DNA of 64,000 nucleotides from Siphonodentalium dalli. Lineage: Eukaryota; Mollusca; Scaphopoda; Gadilida; Siphonodentaliidae. Under the pieces are notes generated by a model. It did not search any database. It was not told the DNA's origin and saw nothing but the letters and a program-made list of their open reading frames with translations. Within the stretch, counting starts at the first letter, position 1; each line of letters starts with the position of its first letter. Shown in pieces: positions 21,825 to 32,900 of the stretch. The translations under genes and the position numbers were made by a program. The stretch is taken from NCBI GenBank assembly GCA_032622095.1, contig CP136061.1:83426324-83490323 (forward strand), given 5' to 3'.

Positions 21825-22777
21825 ACTTTTCATTTCGACCGACAGAGAGAGGCGAAAATAAAGCACGTCAGATTGTGGAGAACTGTATTGTGGACATTAG
21901 AGCGTGGATGATTACCAACCGACTCATGATAAATGACGATAAGACTGAATTCATAATCATTGGTTCTCGACAACAACTTCAGAAAGTCAACATCAGTTCA
22001 ATTCATGTGGGAGACGCCGACATGCCAACAAAGGACACTGTTCGCAACCTGGGATCGTATTTTGACACAAACATGACAATGGATAACCATATCTCTAATA
22101 TGTGTAAGAAGGCGTTCAGAGGTTTATACAAAATCCGACAAATTAGACAATACCTCGATGTAGACTCAACTAAGACATTGGTCCATGCTTTTGTCACGTC
22201 ACACTTAGATTACTGTAATTCTTTACTGTATGGACTACCGGATTACCAGTGTGATCGCCTGCAAAAAGTGCTAAATGCTGCGGCGCGAGTTGTATCATAC
22301 ACTCCTCGGCATGAACATATAACTCCAGTTCTCAACCAATTACACTGGCTGCCAGTGGAGTATCGAATCATGTTCAAAATTATTTTGCTTGTATTCAAAT
22401 CTCGTAATAACATGTCACCATTGTATATACAGGATATGACCAAAGACAGAAATGTGTGTACATATGGATTACGATCTGATAGTAGTATGCTTTTGTATAT
22501 TCCTTTCAACAAACAGAAAACGTTTGGCGATATGGCATTTTCATTTGCAGGTCCACATCTATGGAATAGCATTCCACCTCACTTGAAAATATTCACTGAT
22601 TTAAATAAGTTTAAGACCGGCCTCAAAGCTTATCTCTTTGATGTAGCATTTAATTCCTAGATATATGTGCATGTACATGTATTATGTTGATTAGGCAATG
22701 AGCTCATGTAATGTAAAGCGCCGTTGAATATGTACTCATTGAGCGCTATACAAATTAATTATTGTATTGTATTGTAT
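21825..22777 (+). mobile_element. 5'-truncated L2/CR1-like LINE
   Basis: It carries the last 275 or so residues of the reverse-transcriptase ORF (frame open 21791-22660; element-derived from about 21830). Motifs are LMINDDKTEFIIIGSR, then VRNLGSYFDTNMTM, HLDYCNSLLYGLPD, LQKVLNAAARVV, LHWLPVEYRIMFKI and FAGPHLWNSIPPHL, the standard C-terminal order of L2/CR1-type LINEs. The YADD catalytic box, present in the copy at 38.1 kb, is cut off here. The 3' end is GAGCGCTATACAAATTAATT followed by (ATTGT)n, the usual short-repeat tail. It lies in the right arm of the giant inverted repeat, whose sequence resumes at GCGCAACTTAA. Confidence 0.9.
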
Positions 22778-22787
22778 AATGCGCAAC

Positions 22788-23288
22788 TTAAAGGTGGATT
22801 ATCTCTTTGTAAATATGTATTATATAGTTACCGGGGTATAAAATATTAGATCTGAATCGAAGACTCCTGTCCGGAAATGCTTCTATCGATTAATATTAAT
22901 TTTATTTCGAATATTTTTCTGGTCTAAAAAGGTGTGTTTGTTCAGCTAACGAACAATATTGGTTACTGTTAACAGAGACCAGAAATTATATTGTGCAATT
23001 TTGTCACAAATAAACGTTAATTATACTCATTATCGCTTATATCTGTGGAACAAAACAGTACAAACAACCAATCTGTGACATTTGACATTCGTTGCGTAGC
23101 CGTAGGAACAGCCCAGTGCTCTATACCGCAATACGGTCTCATCCGAATGGTCGGTTCTAAAAATAGTAACATAAATGGGCCCGATTTAATATTCGAAGTA
23201 AAATCAATATTAATTGATGGAAGCTTTTCCGGACATAGGTCTTCAGTTCATATCTATTATTTTATACCCACGCAACTATTTAAAATTT
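22788..23288 (+). mobile_element. TTAA-MITE copy, right end lost
   Basis: Starts TTAA-AGGTGGATTATCTCTTTG at the TTAA of CAACTTAAG in the giant inverted repeat's arm. It keeps both long arms (TGTCCGGAAATGCTTC at the left; AAGCTTTTCCGGACATAGG at the right) but breaks off at AACTATTTAAAATT, where foldback-element DNA begins. The 81-residue frame inside is a repeat artefact. Confidence 0.85.
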
Positions 23289-24485
23289 GAATAGCCTCCA
23301 ATCATACCAACACAAGAGAAATCACACAGTCAATCGCCCATACACGTGTGACTTGTACCAAAAGGCACTTAGTGAGTCCGGTTCCGTGACAAAAGATTCC
23401 ACACAGGTGATCGACCATACGAGTGTGACGTGGTCTGAATAGCCTCCAATCATACCAATACCAGAGAAATCACACAGTCAATCGCCCATACACGTGTGAC
23501 ATGTACCAGAAAGGCATTTAGTTAGTCCGGTTCCTTGCCTAAGCATATGAGAACACACATAGGTGGTCAATCATACGAGTATGCAATGTTGTTCCCAGTC
23601 TGTCCGTCAACCTGACGATCCACACTGGTGACCGACCTTATAGATGCGACGTTTGTTAGAAGAAGTTCGCCGTGACCGTGAGTCTTACAATATATAAGAG
23701 AATCCACGCTGGTGACAAGATGTGTGTCTGAAGACATTATGTCAGTCCAGTAACATGGCAACATGTATATTTCCTCAAAATTGGGGGACGTGACAAATGT
23801 ATCAGTTACAACGGAAAATAGTTGGTCTATGTGTCCTCTTCTTTGGAAGAACAGTCCTATGTCAAACTTCCAATTCGCAATGTTCCTGGTGCCAAAAGGT
23901 TCAGTCTCCTTTTTGTAATTTTATAGTCGATTATCAATAATGATAAATAAGTCCATTTTCTGAACGTGGTTCATTCTGATTGGCCAACTATGAAACAAAG
24001 GACGAAAGTCCAGATGTCAGGTGATTAAGAATGTCATACAACAAAGACACCGATTCTGCATAATTTCACAAGTCATTGTCCCAGTTAGAATAATATTATC
24101 ATGCACGTGCTACAGAATAATAAGTCAAAGATGTTTATTCAATTTACAACTGAAATACAATCTCCTTTGAACACTTTAATAACGAGAGATAATGGTTCCT
24201 GGAATTACAAACTAAATTATTGAACATACTCACGTCTGTTACGGGATTGTGTTATATCGTTCGAGACTTCGTGACAGCTCTAGAACCTTCAAAAGAGGGA
24301 ACAGGATAACAAGAAAATCGCATACCATATCGCTGTGTAGATTCGGCCTCTTTGGGCGCTACAGTTGTAATGTTTTATCATAACATTTAATGTTCAGGCG
24401 TTATGCTGTGGTGATTCTCCATGGCGGCCAGTGGAGCCCGTGTTCCGAGCGTGTATTATACCATGTGGTAGCTATGCCTGCGATT

Positions 24486-24785
24486 TCATTGTTGAATGTG
24501 AGTCCTCTGCGAGTGGGAGGTGTCAACATTGGCCACAATCGCCAGTAACTGGTGTTGCCCTGAATAGGGCACGTATGTTACGGTAAGTTGCTGGTAAGTC
24601 GAGGGCAATACTATTGGGAAGGGACTGGCATATATTCTATTTTGTGTTATACATAATTGCTCATCAATCCCAGCTTGCACCGATGGTTTGCAGTATATTA
24701 ATAAATTCATTGTTGTAATTTTGTTCTGCATTTGGTATTTAGTTTTTTTTTTTGGAAAGGGGTTACCACATTGCGAGCAGCGCAC
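24486..24785 (-). CDS. 99-residue ORF in foldback loop, unrecognised
   Basis: Starts MRCSQCGNPFPKKKTKYQMQ, giving one C-x2-C pair near the N-terminus and no partner pair; no domain recognised. A related frame of 127 residues lies at 52544-52927. The two differ at many amino-acid positions and diverge completely after residue 86 through an indel, arguing against strong protein-level constraint. It could be an exon fragment or chance. Confidence 0.25.
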   Translation of the reverse strand: MRCSQCGNPFPKKKTKYQMQNKITTMNLLIYCKPSVQAGIDEQLCITQNRIYASPFPIVLPSTYQQLTVTYVPYSGQHQLLAIVANVDTSHSQRTHIQQ

Positions 24786-25899
24786 GGTCTGGGCGTTTAT
24801 AACTAACGTAGTTGAAAATGAGGGGAGTAGTAATTATGAGCTACATTGTAGATCTAGATATCAATCATGATCGACCAGTGATATCTCAAAATAATTCATC
24901 ATTATTTTTATGTTAAGTTATCAGTCCGTGAGACACCTCAACCTTCCCTGACTATAATACACCACTTAGTCTGATCCCAATTGATATGTGCATCATAGCA
25001 ATAGTAAATATGTATACCATCATATATTGTCTTCATGATAGAATATTGATTTCATTTATTGACCATAATAAACAAAACAGATTCAGATAGCAGAATTGTT
25101 GATGTGGATGAGAGGCGATAAGGGATCAAGCTATACAATATTATACATAACTATTCAAGAACTATAGCGTCTAAGGGGAGGTTGAGGATAAATTTGGCTA
25201 ATTATTATTTAACTACATCAACAACATCGTTCCATTCATTCTTAATTTTGTTATGCGTTTCATTTTGTATTGCTGTGCCTGACAATTGACAATAAAATAA
25301 TTAATTGTATTCGTATATTGTGTTGAATAAATTTTGAAAGGAGACTGAACCTTTTGGCATCAAGAACATTGAGATTTGAAAGTTTAACTTTCCCTGTATA
25401 GCGACATAATGCCATCGAATCCGTTATTTTATATACTCAATCACCAGAGTGTATGTGCACCCAACGGTTTCCACACAACACATTACTGGCTCCCGTGTTT
25501 TATAGCTGGCCACGTTTGACGTAGTTATAATACTTCGGTTATGTGACATAATTTTAATGATTGAAAATTGTTGTTAATGTCGCCTTCCAGAGACGAATCT
25601 AATAAACCAAACATGTTCTGCTGTCCCTAACGCGTCGGGTCACCTAATTCGACGGTACGAATATGCAATTAAAAGTTAGGCCAATAATAAATATACCAAC
25701 TATTTTCCGTTGGAACTAATACATCACCTAATTTCGAGAAACTATATATGTCGTCATGTTACTGGACTGACAAAACGTCTTCAGTCTTGTCTGACTCAAT
25801 GTAACATCGAACTTCTTCTGACAACGGTCGCACTTGTAAGGGCATTCAATAGTGTGTGTTGTCAGGCTGACTAGGAACAATCTTATATACTCGTATGAT

Positions 25900-26600
25900 T
25901 GATCACCTATGTGTGTTCATATGCTTAGACAGGGAAACGGACTCACTAAATGCCGTTCGGTACACGTCACAATTATATGGGCGATTGACTCTATAAATTA
26001 TCTTCTGCTGTTATGACTGAAGGCTATTCGAACCACGTCACATGCATATGGTCGATTACCGGTGTGGATTCTTTTGTCACGAAACCGGACTCACTAAGTG
26101 CCTTTTGGTACACGTCACACGCATATGGGCGATTGACTGTGTGATTTCTCTTGTGTTGGTATGACTGAAGGCTATTCGAACCTCGTCACATTCATATGGT
26201 CGATTACCGGTGTGGATTCTTTTGTCACGGAACCGGACTCACTAAGTACCTTTTGGTACACATCACATGCGTATGGGTGATTGACTGTGTTATTTCTCTT
26301 GTCTTGGTATGACTGAAGGATATTCGAACCACGTCACATGCATATGGTCGATTACCTGTGTGGATTCCTTTGTCACGGAACCGGACTCACTAAGTGCCTT
26401 TTGGTACACGTCACACGCGTATGGGCGATTGACTGTGTGATTTCTCTTGTGTTGGTATGACTGAAAGCTATTCAAACCACGTCACGCTCGTATGGTCGAT
26501 TAACGGTGTGGATTCTTTTGTCACGGAACTGGACTCACTAAATATATTCAGTCACAAGTCACACTCGTATGGGCGATAGCCACGATGGATTATCGGGTTG
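25900..26600 (-). repeat. zinc-finger-derived 148-bp tandem array (copy A)
   Basis: About four repeats, marked by CACGTCACA near 26034, 26183, 26331 and 26479. The minus-strand translation of part of each unit gives [21 protein letters not shown], a C2H2 finger with the second cysteine and the histidines lost. Because 148 is not a multiple of 3, the frame changes at every unit, so the array is not a protein-coding finger array now. Confidence 0.85.
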
Positions 26601-26619
26601 ACTTTGTCATGAAAATCGT

Positions 26620-26848
26620 TCAGCGCCCGACAAAATGTATTGAGTCAGTTTACTTCAAAAGCTGTAATTTTGTTATTACAAAAGTGGAGACCTAGTTTTT
26701 TTACTACAAAAGCTGGCGTTTTTTACTTCAAAAGCGGAGACCTCACTTTACTACAAAAGCTGGCGATTTTATTAAAAAAGTGGTGAGTTACTTCAAAAGT
26801 GGAGACCTACTTCAAAAGTTGTCAGTTACTTCAAAAGCTGGCGTAACA
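26620..26848. repeat. foldback terminal subrepeats (ACTTCAAAAGCTGGCG)
   Basis: Multiple short units of the type TACTTCAAAAGCTGGCG and TACTTCAAAAGTGGAGACC, ending in GGCGTAACA. They form the outer 230 bp of the element's arm. Confidence 0.85.
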
Positions 26849-26930
26849 CAGGAGTCTTCGATTCAGATCTAATATTTTATACCCCGGTAACTATATAATA
26901 CATGTTTACAAAGAGATAATCCACCTTTAA
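26849..26930 (-). mobile_element. TTAA-MITE remnant flanking the foldback
   Basis: CAGGAGTCTTCGATTCAGATC, TTTTATACCCCGGTAACTATA, AAAGAGATAATCCACCT and TTAA (26927-26930). It is the outer arm of a MITE interrupted by the foldback element exactly at its CAGGAG hexamer. Its own TTAA joins CGGTGTGGATTC, matching GATTAACGGTGTGGATTC at 26499, so the MITE had inserted into another foldback copy. Confidence 0.8.
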
Positions 26931-27321
26931 CGGTGTGGATTCTTTTGTCACGGAACTGGGCTCACAAAATATATTCAGTCACAAGTCACACTCGTATGGG
27001 CGATAGCCACTATGGATTATCGGGTTGACTTTGTCATGAAAATCGTTCTGCGCCCGTCAAAATGTATTGAAAGCTGGCGATTTTATTACAAAAGTGGTGA
27101 GTTACTTCAAAAGCTGTAATTTTGTTATTACAAAAGTGGAGACCTAGTTTTTTTTACTACAAAAGCTGGCGTTTTTACTTCAAAAGCGGAGACCTCGCTT
27201 TACTACAAAAGCTGGCGATTTTATTACAAAAGTGGTGAGTTACTTCAAAAGCTGGCGTTTTTTACTTCAAAAGTGGAGACCTACTTCAAAAGTGGTAATT
27301 ACTTCAAAAGCTGGCGTAACA
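26931..27321 (-). mobile_element. right end of an older foldback copy
   Basis: Repeats 26505-26640 (CGGTGTGGATTCTTTTGTCA, GGGCGATAGCCACTATGGAT) and then the ACTTCAAAAGCTGGCG subrepeats, ending GGCGTAACA at 27313-27321. The following flank is GACATC, so this copy inserted at a different site. The rest of it lies beyond the nested insertions or is deleted. Confidence 0.75.
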
Positions 27322-27398
27322 GACATCCCCTTTGCCATAAACCATACCATTATCGTAGCTAGGGCTACCTACTGTGGACAACTTTCGGGTTTTGACGT

Positions 27399-27926
27399 TT
27401 AAAGAAGGATTATCTCTTTAAATAACAAATTTTAAATAGTTGCGTGGGTATAAAATAATAGATATGAACTGAAGATCTATGTCCGGAAAAGCTTCTATCA
27501 ATTAATATTGATTTTATTTCGAATATTAAATCGGGCCCGTTTATGTTACTATTTTTAGAACCGACCATTCGGATGAGACCGTATTGCGATATAGAGCAGT
27601 GGGCTGTTCATACGGCTACGCAACGAATGTCAAATGTCACAGATTGGTTGTTTGTATTGTTTTGTTCCACAGATATAAGCGATAATGACTATAATTAACG
27701 TTTATTTGTGACAAAATTGCACAATATAATTTCTGGTCTCTGTTAACAGTAACCACTATTGTTCGTTAGCTGAACAAACACACCTTTTTAGACCAGAAAA
27801 TATTCGAAATAAAATTAATATTAATCGATAGAAGCATTTCCGGACAGGAGTCTTCGATTCAAATCTAATATTTTATACCCCGGTAACTATATTATACATG
27901 TTTACAAAGAGATAATCCACCTTTAA
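27399..27926 (-). mobile_element. TTAA-MITE, full-length
   Basis: TTAA at both ends (27399-27402 and 27923-27926), terminal repeats AGAAGGATTATCTCTTT and, inverted, AGGTGGATTATCTCTTT. The inner arms carry the family motifs CCGGAAAAGCTTCTATCAAT and TTTCCGGACAGGAGTCTTCG. In opposite orientation to the copy at 31437-31962. Confidence 0.9.
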
Positions 27927-29840
27927 CATATTTTTTTATAAAGTCTTATTATTTTATTATTTTCAGTTATATTTAACCCCCTAGTTCAATGACTGACTCT
28001 CTTTATTTACATTAGTAATTTATTTTGCTGATAATCATGGCGTTATATCTTTTGAACAGCCGATTTTGGCACTTCCACGTGATGTGTGTACATATATAAA
28101 ATGGCTGTATGATTCTAAACTATATATATTATATATATATATACATTATACAACTTTAACTTTACCAGGACAAACCAGCATTGTCGTATACATCATGTTT
28201 TATGATGCTACCAATATATCATTCTTGTTATATTATAATCATATGATGCACGGACTACATGTGTGAACGAGATGGTTCTCTACAGAAAGAAGCGCTCTTT
28301 TTACTAACCCCACCTGTGAGGCTACGACATCACATATAGCAGGATCAGAAACATTTATGAACATAAACAAACTTTACTGACATTTTATATCATTCGTGGA
28401 TATATATCCTGTCTGAAGCCCCATATATTGCCCCCTCCCCACTAGGCATATTTATACAACCCTGCCAAGCACCTGTTGATTGTGTCGTCATTCAATCGCG
28501 TGACTTGCTTACGTTCAACTACGTCATCACTTACGTTAACAAGTATCGTTTAAAATCATTTGCTGTCACGGATCCGTGAAAATGGGCTGCGTGTAGCCAT
28601 TGATGTCTGAATATTGTGCATATGTATATTTAAATGGTAGACACACATCAATAATTCGAATAACAGGGATGAAATTGTCAATATAATACAATGGCACGGA
28701 TGCATATTAGGTAACTTAGAATTAGATTTATTCAATATCGCAATTCACACTTAAATTTCACTCATATATGATATACCCTCGTCTACATCGGTTTTACTAA
28801 ACGAGTAAACCTAACTATATATCATTATTATTAACATTTGAGAGATCATTTGATTGAATGTGCACCACATTCGGCACAAATTGCATGGAAATCGATACTA
28901 ACCCACGCCCCTTCTGTAACCCATCCCACCATTACCCCCATTGTATAGTTATAATTATATATATTTACCTTTTCGTGACAGTATAGTTGCGTTTAATAAC
29001 ATGTATATATTATTGTTTGATATCTACATCTGTTTAGTAATTGATACTCCATACCATATAAACTGATGCCACCTTAGGTATCTGGTTGGCTACCCGCCCC
29101 CCCCCCCCGTTCAGATTTTCATATAAACATAGCCACGTATTACGACATATGTCGTTACTTGATTGCCACCACTGTAATAATAGTCTTGCCATAGATATAT
29201 TATCCACCCACTAGTTCGCCCATGGCACAATGACTACATGTAAATACCCCCACTTCACTTTATTTAATTATCTCCTATATATTTTGAGACTTCCGTAAAT
29301 ATATAAATATATTTGTCCTTTATAGACTCCAAAACGGCCGGACAGATTGAGCTCAAACTTCCTATCTGAGGGTAAAAAACCACGGGAATGGTCGTCGCGG
29401 CGTTTTGGAGAAGCTCCGACCACCCGTTATTCACTCTCAGTCACAAAAAACGGCACTACGGGGGTTAATCGCGTTGATAGTTAAAGAGCGTTCCTATCCA
29501 CAGTGTTGTTGATAAAGATCTTCCATATTTGGGTTCGTTAACCGGTTAACGCTCTTTATTCCCTTCCGCTTTCGCTATCGCATTACGGCTTTTGTTTACG
29601 TTATATTATGCGGTGAGATTTATTGGAAGTCAGACTGCCAACATCTTATGTCTGTCGTTCCTAGGAATGGGGGAGATTTTCATCGGGTAAATCATACCTC
29701 TTTTAGGGACGGGTACCATACAAAATTAAATTAAAAAATTAAATTGAAATTATTTTTAATTAAAATAATTAATTAATTAAAAAGGCAGAATTAACTCATA
29801 ACTCATAATTAATTAATTAAAAAAAAATAATTAAAAAATG
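27927..29840. other. spacer, nothing recognised
   Basis: AT-rich DNA with a G/C homopolymer at 29096-29109 and an AATTAATTAA-rich tract at about 29745-29840. A somewhat less AT-rich stretch at 29330-29600 (AAACGGCCGGACAGATTGAG) resembles repeat DNA, but no family or gene could be named. The 66-residue frame at 28066 has no domain. Confidence 0.45.
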
Positions 29841-30212
29841 TCATGTTTCAGACGAACCACGCCAGTGGCGGGCTAACCTGCTAGTATTTATATATTTGTT
29901 ATGTAATACATTTGTTTTCTGTATCGCGCACCCGTCTACATCGCGTGCAGTGCACTGATATCGCGCGCGTTTTTTTAATATTCTGATCTGGTTGTCCTCA
30001 GCATACAGTTGATTTTGGCCTGTTTTTGGGCTTGGTGGACGGGAAGGTGACTGGTCGTAATCACCTTTTCGTGACGAGGCATGAGGACCTAGGATCAGGC
30101 GCTTACTCGTCGAAACCGTCTCATGTAATAATGGACTCATTTCGTCCATTATATAACTCATGTGCGCTTCCGATGACCACCGTAGTCCACTTTTATTTTC
30201 TGGCATACCCAA
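29841..30212 (-). CDS. hypothetical 123-residue ORF
   Basis: An open frame starting MGMPENKSGLRWSS, serine/arginine/proline-rich in the middle (SRPPSPKTG), no recognised domain, membrane segment or signal peptide. No neighbour supports it. It may be a chance frame or an exon fragment. Confidence 0.15.
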   Translation of the reverse strand: MGMPENKSGLRWSSEAHMSYIMDEMSPLLHETVSTSKRLILGPHASSRKGDYDQSPSRPPSPKTGQNQLYAEDNQIRILKKRARYQCTARDVDGCAIQKTNVLHNKYINTSRLARHWRGSSET

Positions 30213-30311
30213 CTTTGTATTTGTGACATATTTCGGCCTGGTCGTAGTAATTCTCTCTGAAACATTTCACTGTGCGCTCTCAAAATGCTTAGCGACATTC
30301 ACAGATCAGAA

Positions 30312-30698
30312 TCACTGAACTAAATCTTCATACCGATGAACTAAATCTTCATACCGATGAACTATATCTTCATACCGATGAACTATATCTTCATACCGAT
30401 GAACTAAATATTCATACCGATGAACTATATCTTCATACCGATGAACTAAATCTTCATACCGATTAACTATATCTTCATACCGATGAACTAAGTCTTCATA
30501 CCGATTAACTAAATCTTCATACCGATGAACTATTCTGATAGATATCGATAAATGAGACATATGAGAACGTTTTATTTTAAAAAATAGTCTTCGGTCAAAA
30601 TCAAAACCACGCCCATTGACACGAATCGGGACAATGTCATGATAACAATTGTTTAGACATATACAGCTGCCTTGTAAACTAAACGTCGATATACGCAA
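30312..30698 (-). CDS. ORF with ten in-frame heptad repeats (HRYEDLV)
   Basis: 128 residues; the C-terminal part is ten consecutive copies of H/N-R-Y-E-D-L/I-V (one copy has Y for D), encoded by a 21-bp minisatellite at about 30318-30533. The variants change only H/N, L/I and one D/Y, and no repeat carries a stop. The N-terminal 55 residues are unrecognised. The 7-residue period would suit an amphipathic helix or coiled coil, but the simplest explanation is a young minisatellite whose unit happens to be divisible by 3. Confidence 0.3.
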   Translation of the reverse strand: MRISTFSLQGSCICLNNCYHDIVPIRVNGRGFDFDRRLFFKIKRSHMSHLSISIRIVHRYEDLVNRYEDLVHRYEDIVNRYEDLVHRYEDIVHRYEYLVHRYEDIVHRYEDIVHRYEDLVHRYEDLVQ

Positions 30699-31436
30699 AC
30701 ATATACTCTAATATATGTTTTGCTGTATATGGCGTAATATATTTTTTATAAAGACTGTAATATATACTGTCGACGCAATTATCTGTATTTTGAGCACGAA
30801 TGCATTTTAGGATAGTTTTAAATCGCGAACATATATCGTTATGCACAGAAGATCAGTAGCTCTATTATGATGGCGTGTTGTTTGAATGTGATAGACACAA
30901 TTGGCATATTCATTAGCATACTGCATTTTCTGACAAGGAAGTGAATTATATGGGGTTTATAAGGACAACTGCAGATGTTTGTTATTGTGGGCGGATGTTA
31001 GAAGCGAACTATTTCTCGAACAGAGGTCCACGTGGGAGTTCGTTGTGCACAAATTTGTGAGACATGACCATTCTAGTTTACGTTGTCGAATTCATACTAA
31101 TCATGTAAAAAATAATATATAAACTATGTGCCGAAACGTCAAAAGGCTTTACGGTCGGCGGAATGGACCATGTTTCATTATAATTAGATCGCCCAATGAA
31201 GTTTGCCATGAAAAGTTTCTCTCCGATATCACGCCAATATAATTAAGGTCGATATCCAGTGGGATTTCACTTGGGTTTAGTAAAACCATCTGACAATGTG
31301 AAAGATTGTTACCAACGAGTTCCCACAAACATCACATTGATAAGAGCTTAGTTTCTTTTATGTTTCATTGTCGTATATCGCTCACATTATGTGCCATGAT
31401 ACTTTGTCCTATATTGCACATCGATAATGTTAATCA

Positions 31437-31962
31437 TTAAAGGTGGATTATCTCTTTGTAAACATGTATTATATAGTTACCGGGGTATAAAATATTAGAT
31501 CTGAATCGAAGACTCCTGTCCGGAAATGCTTCTATCGATTAATATTAATTTTATTTCGAATATTTTCTGGTCTAAAAAGGTGTGTTTGTTCAGCTAACGA
31601 ACAATATTGGTTACTGTTAACAGAGACCAGAAATTATATTGTGCAATTTTGTCACAAATAAACGTCAATTATACTCATTATCGCTTATATCTGTGGAACA
31701 AAACAGTACAAACAACCAATCTGTGACATTTGACATTCGTTGCGTAGCCATAGGAACAGCCCAGTGCTTTATATCGCAATACGGTCTCATCCGAATGATC
31801 GGTTCTAAAAATAGTAACATAAATGGGCCCGATTTAATATTCGAAATAAAATCAATATTAATTGAATGAAGCTTTTCGGACATAGGTCTTCAGTTCATAT
31901 CTATTATTTTATACCCACGCAACTATTTAAAAATTGTTATTTAAAGAGATAATCCATCTTTA
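31437..31962 (+). mobile_element. TTAA-MITE, full-length reference copy
   Basis: TTAA duplicated at 31437-31440 and 31959-31962. Terminal repeats AGGTGGATTATCTCTTT and, inverted, AGATGGATTATCTCTTT. About 150 bp at each end are imperfect inverted repeats (TGTCCGGAAATGCTTCTATC at the left; its counterpart at the right). The paralogous site in the ZF3 copy (near 59758) lacks it, giving direct evidence of insertion after the duplication. No transposase; the 76- and 72-residue frames are artefacts. Confidence 0.95.
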
Positions 31963-32030
31963 ATGTGTATCCTATTGTGTGAAATAAAATATCCTGACAT
32001 GCCGAATAACTTCCCAGAAATGACACATTA

Positions 32031-32900
32031 CTATAAATGTCGATCTCTGGTGTGTATCTTCAAGTGTTCCTTCAAATTGCCTGACCGGGCGAATGATTTT
32101 TCACAAATGTCACATGGATATGGCCGATCGCCGGAATGGATTCTCTTATGCCTCGTCAAATCGCTTGAACGTGCGAATACATTCATGCATATCTCACACT
32201 GATAGGGCCGATCTCCGGTGTGTATCCTTTTGTGTGAGGTCAAATGTCCCGAAAGGGTGAACGATTTTTCACAAAGATCGCACTGATATGGGCGATCTCC
32301 AGTGTGGATCCTCTTGTGTACAATCAAATTTCCCGATACGATGAATGATTTTTCACAAACATCACATTGATACGGGCGTTCACCGGAGTGGATCCTCTTA
32401 TGTGCCGCCATGTTGCTCGATTTCATGAATGCTTTGGTACATATATCGCATTGATATGGTCGGTCTCCGGTGTGTATCCTCCTGTGTGAAATCAAAGCTG
32501 CCGATGCACTGAATGATTTTTCACAAATATCACATTGATAAGGGCAATCGCCTATGTGGGTTTTCTTATGTCTCGTCAGGTTGCTTGATCTATTGAATGT
32601 TGTATGGCATATATCACACTGATATGGTCGATCTCCCGTGTGAGTTATCTTATGTTCAGCCAATGTGCCCGATTGAGTGAAAGATTTATCACAAATATCA
32701 CAACTATGCGGGCGATCGCCGCTGTGAATCCTCTTATGTACAGTTAAACTTCTTGCAGTTTTGAATGAATATTCACATATATCGCATTTATGTGGGCGGT
32801 CACCAGAGTGAATATTTTTGTGATATGTGAGGCAGCTTGAACTAGTGAATGCTTTCCCGCATACATCGCACGCGTATGGGGGGTAATTAACATGGATCAT
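32031..32900 (-). CDS. ZF2: C2H2 zinc-finger protein, 10 fingers
   Basis: 289 residues: an eight-residue leader, then ten complete C2H2 fingers, all with C-x2-C and H-x3-H spacing and linkers H-T/S-G-D-R-P (HSGERP once, HIGDCP once). It is a nuclear DNA-binding protein, probably a transcription factor; no effector domain is visible, so one may lie on an upstream exon. After finger 10 the frame stops at HTRDRHL. The next finger can still be read in the DNA (GKLFGMSGYFISHNRIH, 31963-32030) but with stop codons, so the array was once longer. The MITE at 31437-31962 lies immediately downstream. Its closest relative is ZF3, matching finger by finger at the N-terminus (YACD(V/I)CGKAFTSSS-L). It may be functional as a ten-finger protein. 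Confidence 0.8.
   Translation of the reverse strand: MIHVNYPPYACDVCGKAFTSSSCLTYHKNIHSGDRPHKCDICEYSFKTARSLTVHKRIHSGDRPHSCDICDKSFTQSGTLAEHKITHTGDRPYQCDICHTTFNRSSNLTRHKKTHIGDCPYQCDICEKSFSASAALISHRRIHTGDRPYQCDICTKAFMKSSNMAAHKRIHSGERPYQCDVCEKSFIVSGNLIVHKRIHTGDRPYQCDLCEKSFTLSGHLTSHKRIHTGDRPYQCEICMNVFARSSDLTRHKRIHSGDRPYPCDICEKSFARSGNLKEHLKIHTRDRHL

Larger units (their letters stand above)
14380..22791. mobile_element. giant inverted-repeat element with an ORF in each arm
   Basis: The left arm (about 14380-16410) and right arm (about 17640-19302 plus 21236-21824 and 22778-22791) are reverse complements. Both carry, from the outside in, a tandem-repeat block, a non-coding stretch (matching pairs near 15000-15070 and 19150-19210), and a decayed ORF read from the loop outward. 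The right arm is interrupted by a Tx1/L1-like LINE (19303-21235), an L2-like LINE (21825-22777) and a TTAA-MITE starting at 22788. With these removed, its sequence rejoins to match the left arm. The loop contains a separate GGTACTC-rich MITE. The outer right end is lost. It could be a long-inverted-repeat transposon or an old inverted duplication of one. Confidence 0.8.
23290..26848 (-). mobile_element. foldback element copy, left end truncated
   Basis: Homologous to the full element at 50225-57249: 23290-24880 matches 51590-53022, and 24881-26848 matches 55201-57249. The 2.2-kb insertion present in that copy is absent here. The right end is intact (CTTCAAAAGCTGGCGTAACA at 26829-26848), followed by CAGGAG, the complement of the CTCCTG target. 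Inverted-arm pairing survives: GTTCCTGGTGCCAAAAGGTT at about 23880 pairs with its counterpart near 25350, and ATGTCAGTCCAGTAACATG with 25760-25785. The left terminus and most of the left array are gone. Confidence 0.85.

Noticed and set aside
22003..22572. 64- and 109-residue minus-strand frames, repeated at 38358-38927 and 45111-45680
   Set aside because: Identical position in every LINE copy, antisense to the reverse-transcriptase frame; shadows.
23045..23290. 81-residue frame (and 31639-31869) starting MEQNSTNNQ or similar
   Set aside because: Lies within the TTAA-MITE and ends in its terminal arm; not open in most other copies of the family in this window.
30318..30533. CRISPR-like array (regular short repeats)
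   Set aside because: Units are contiguous 21-bp repeats without unique spacers, in animal DNA. The same applies to the 21-bp repeat at 11309-11470 and the 148-bp arrays.
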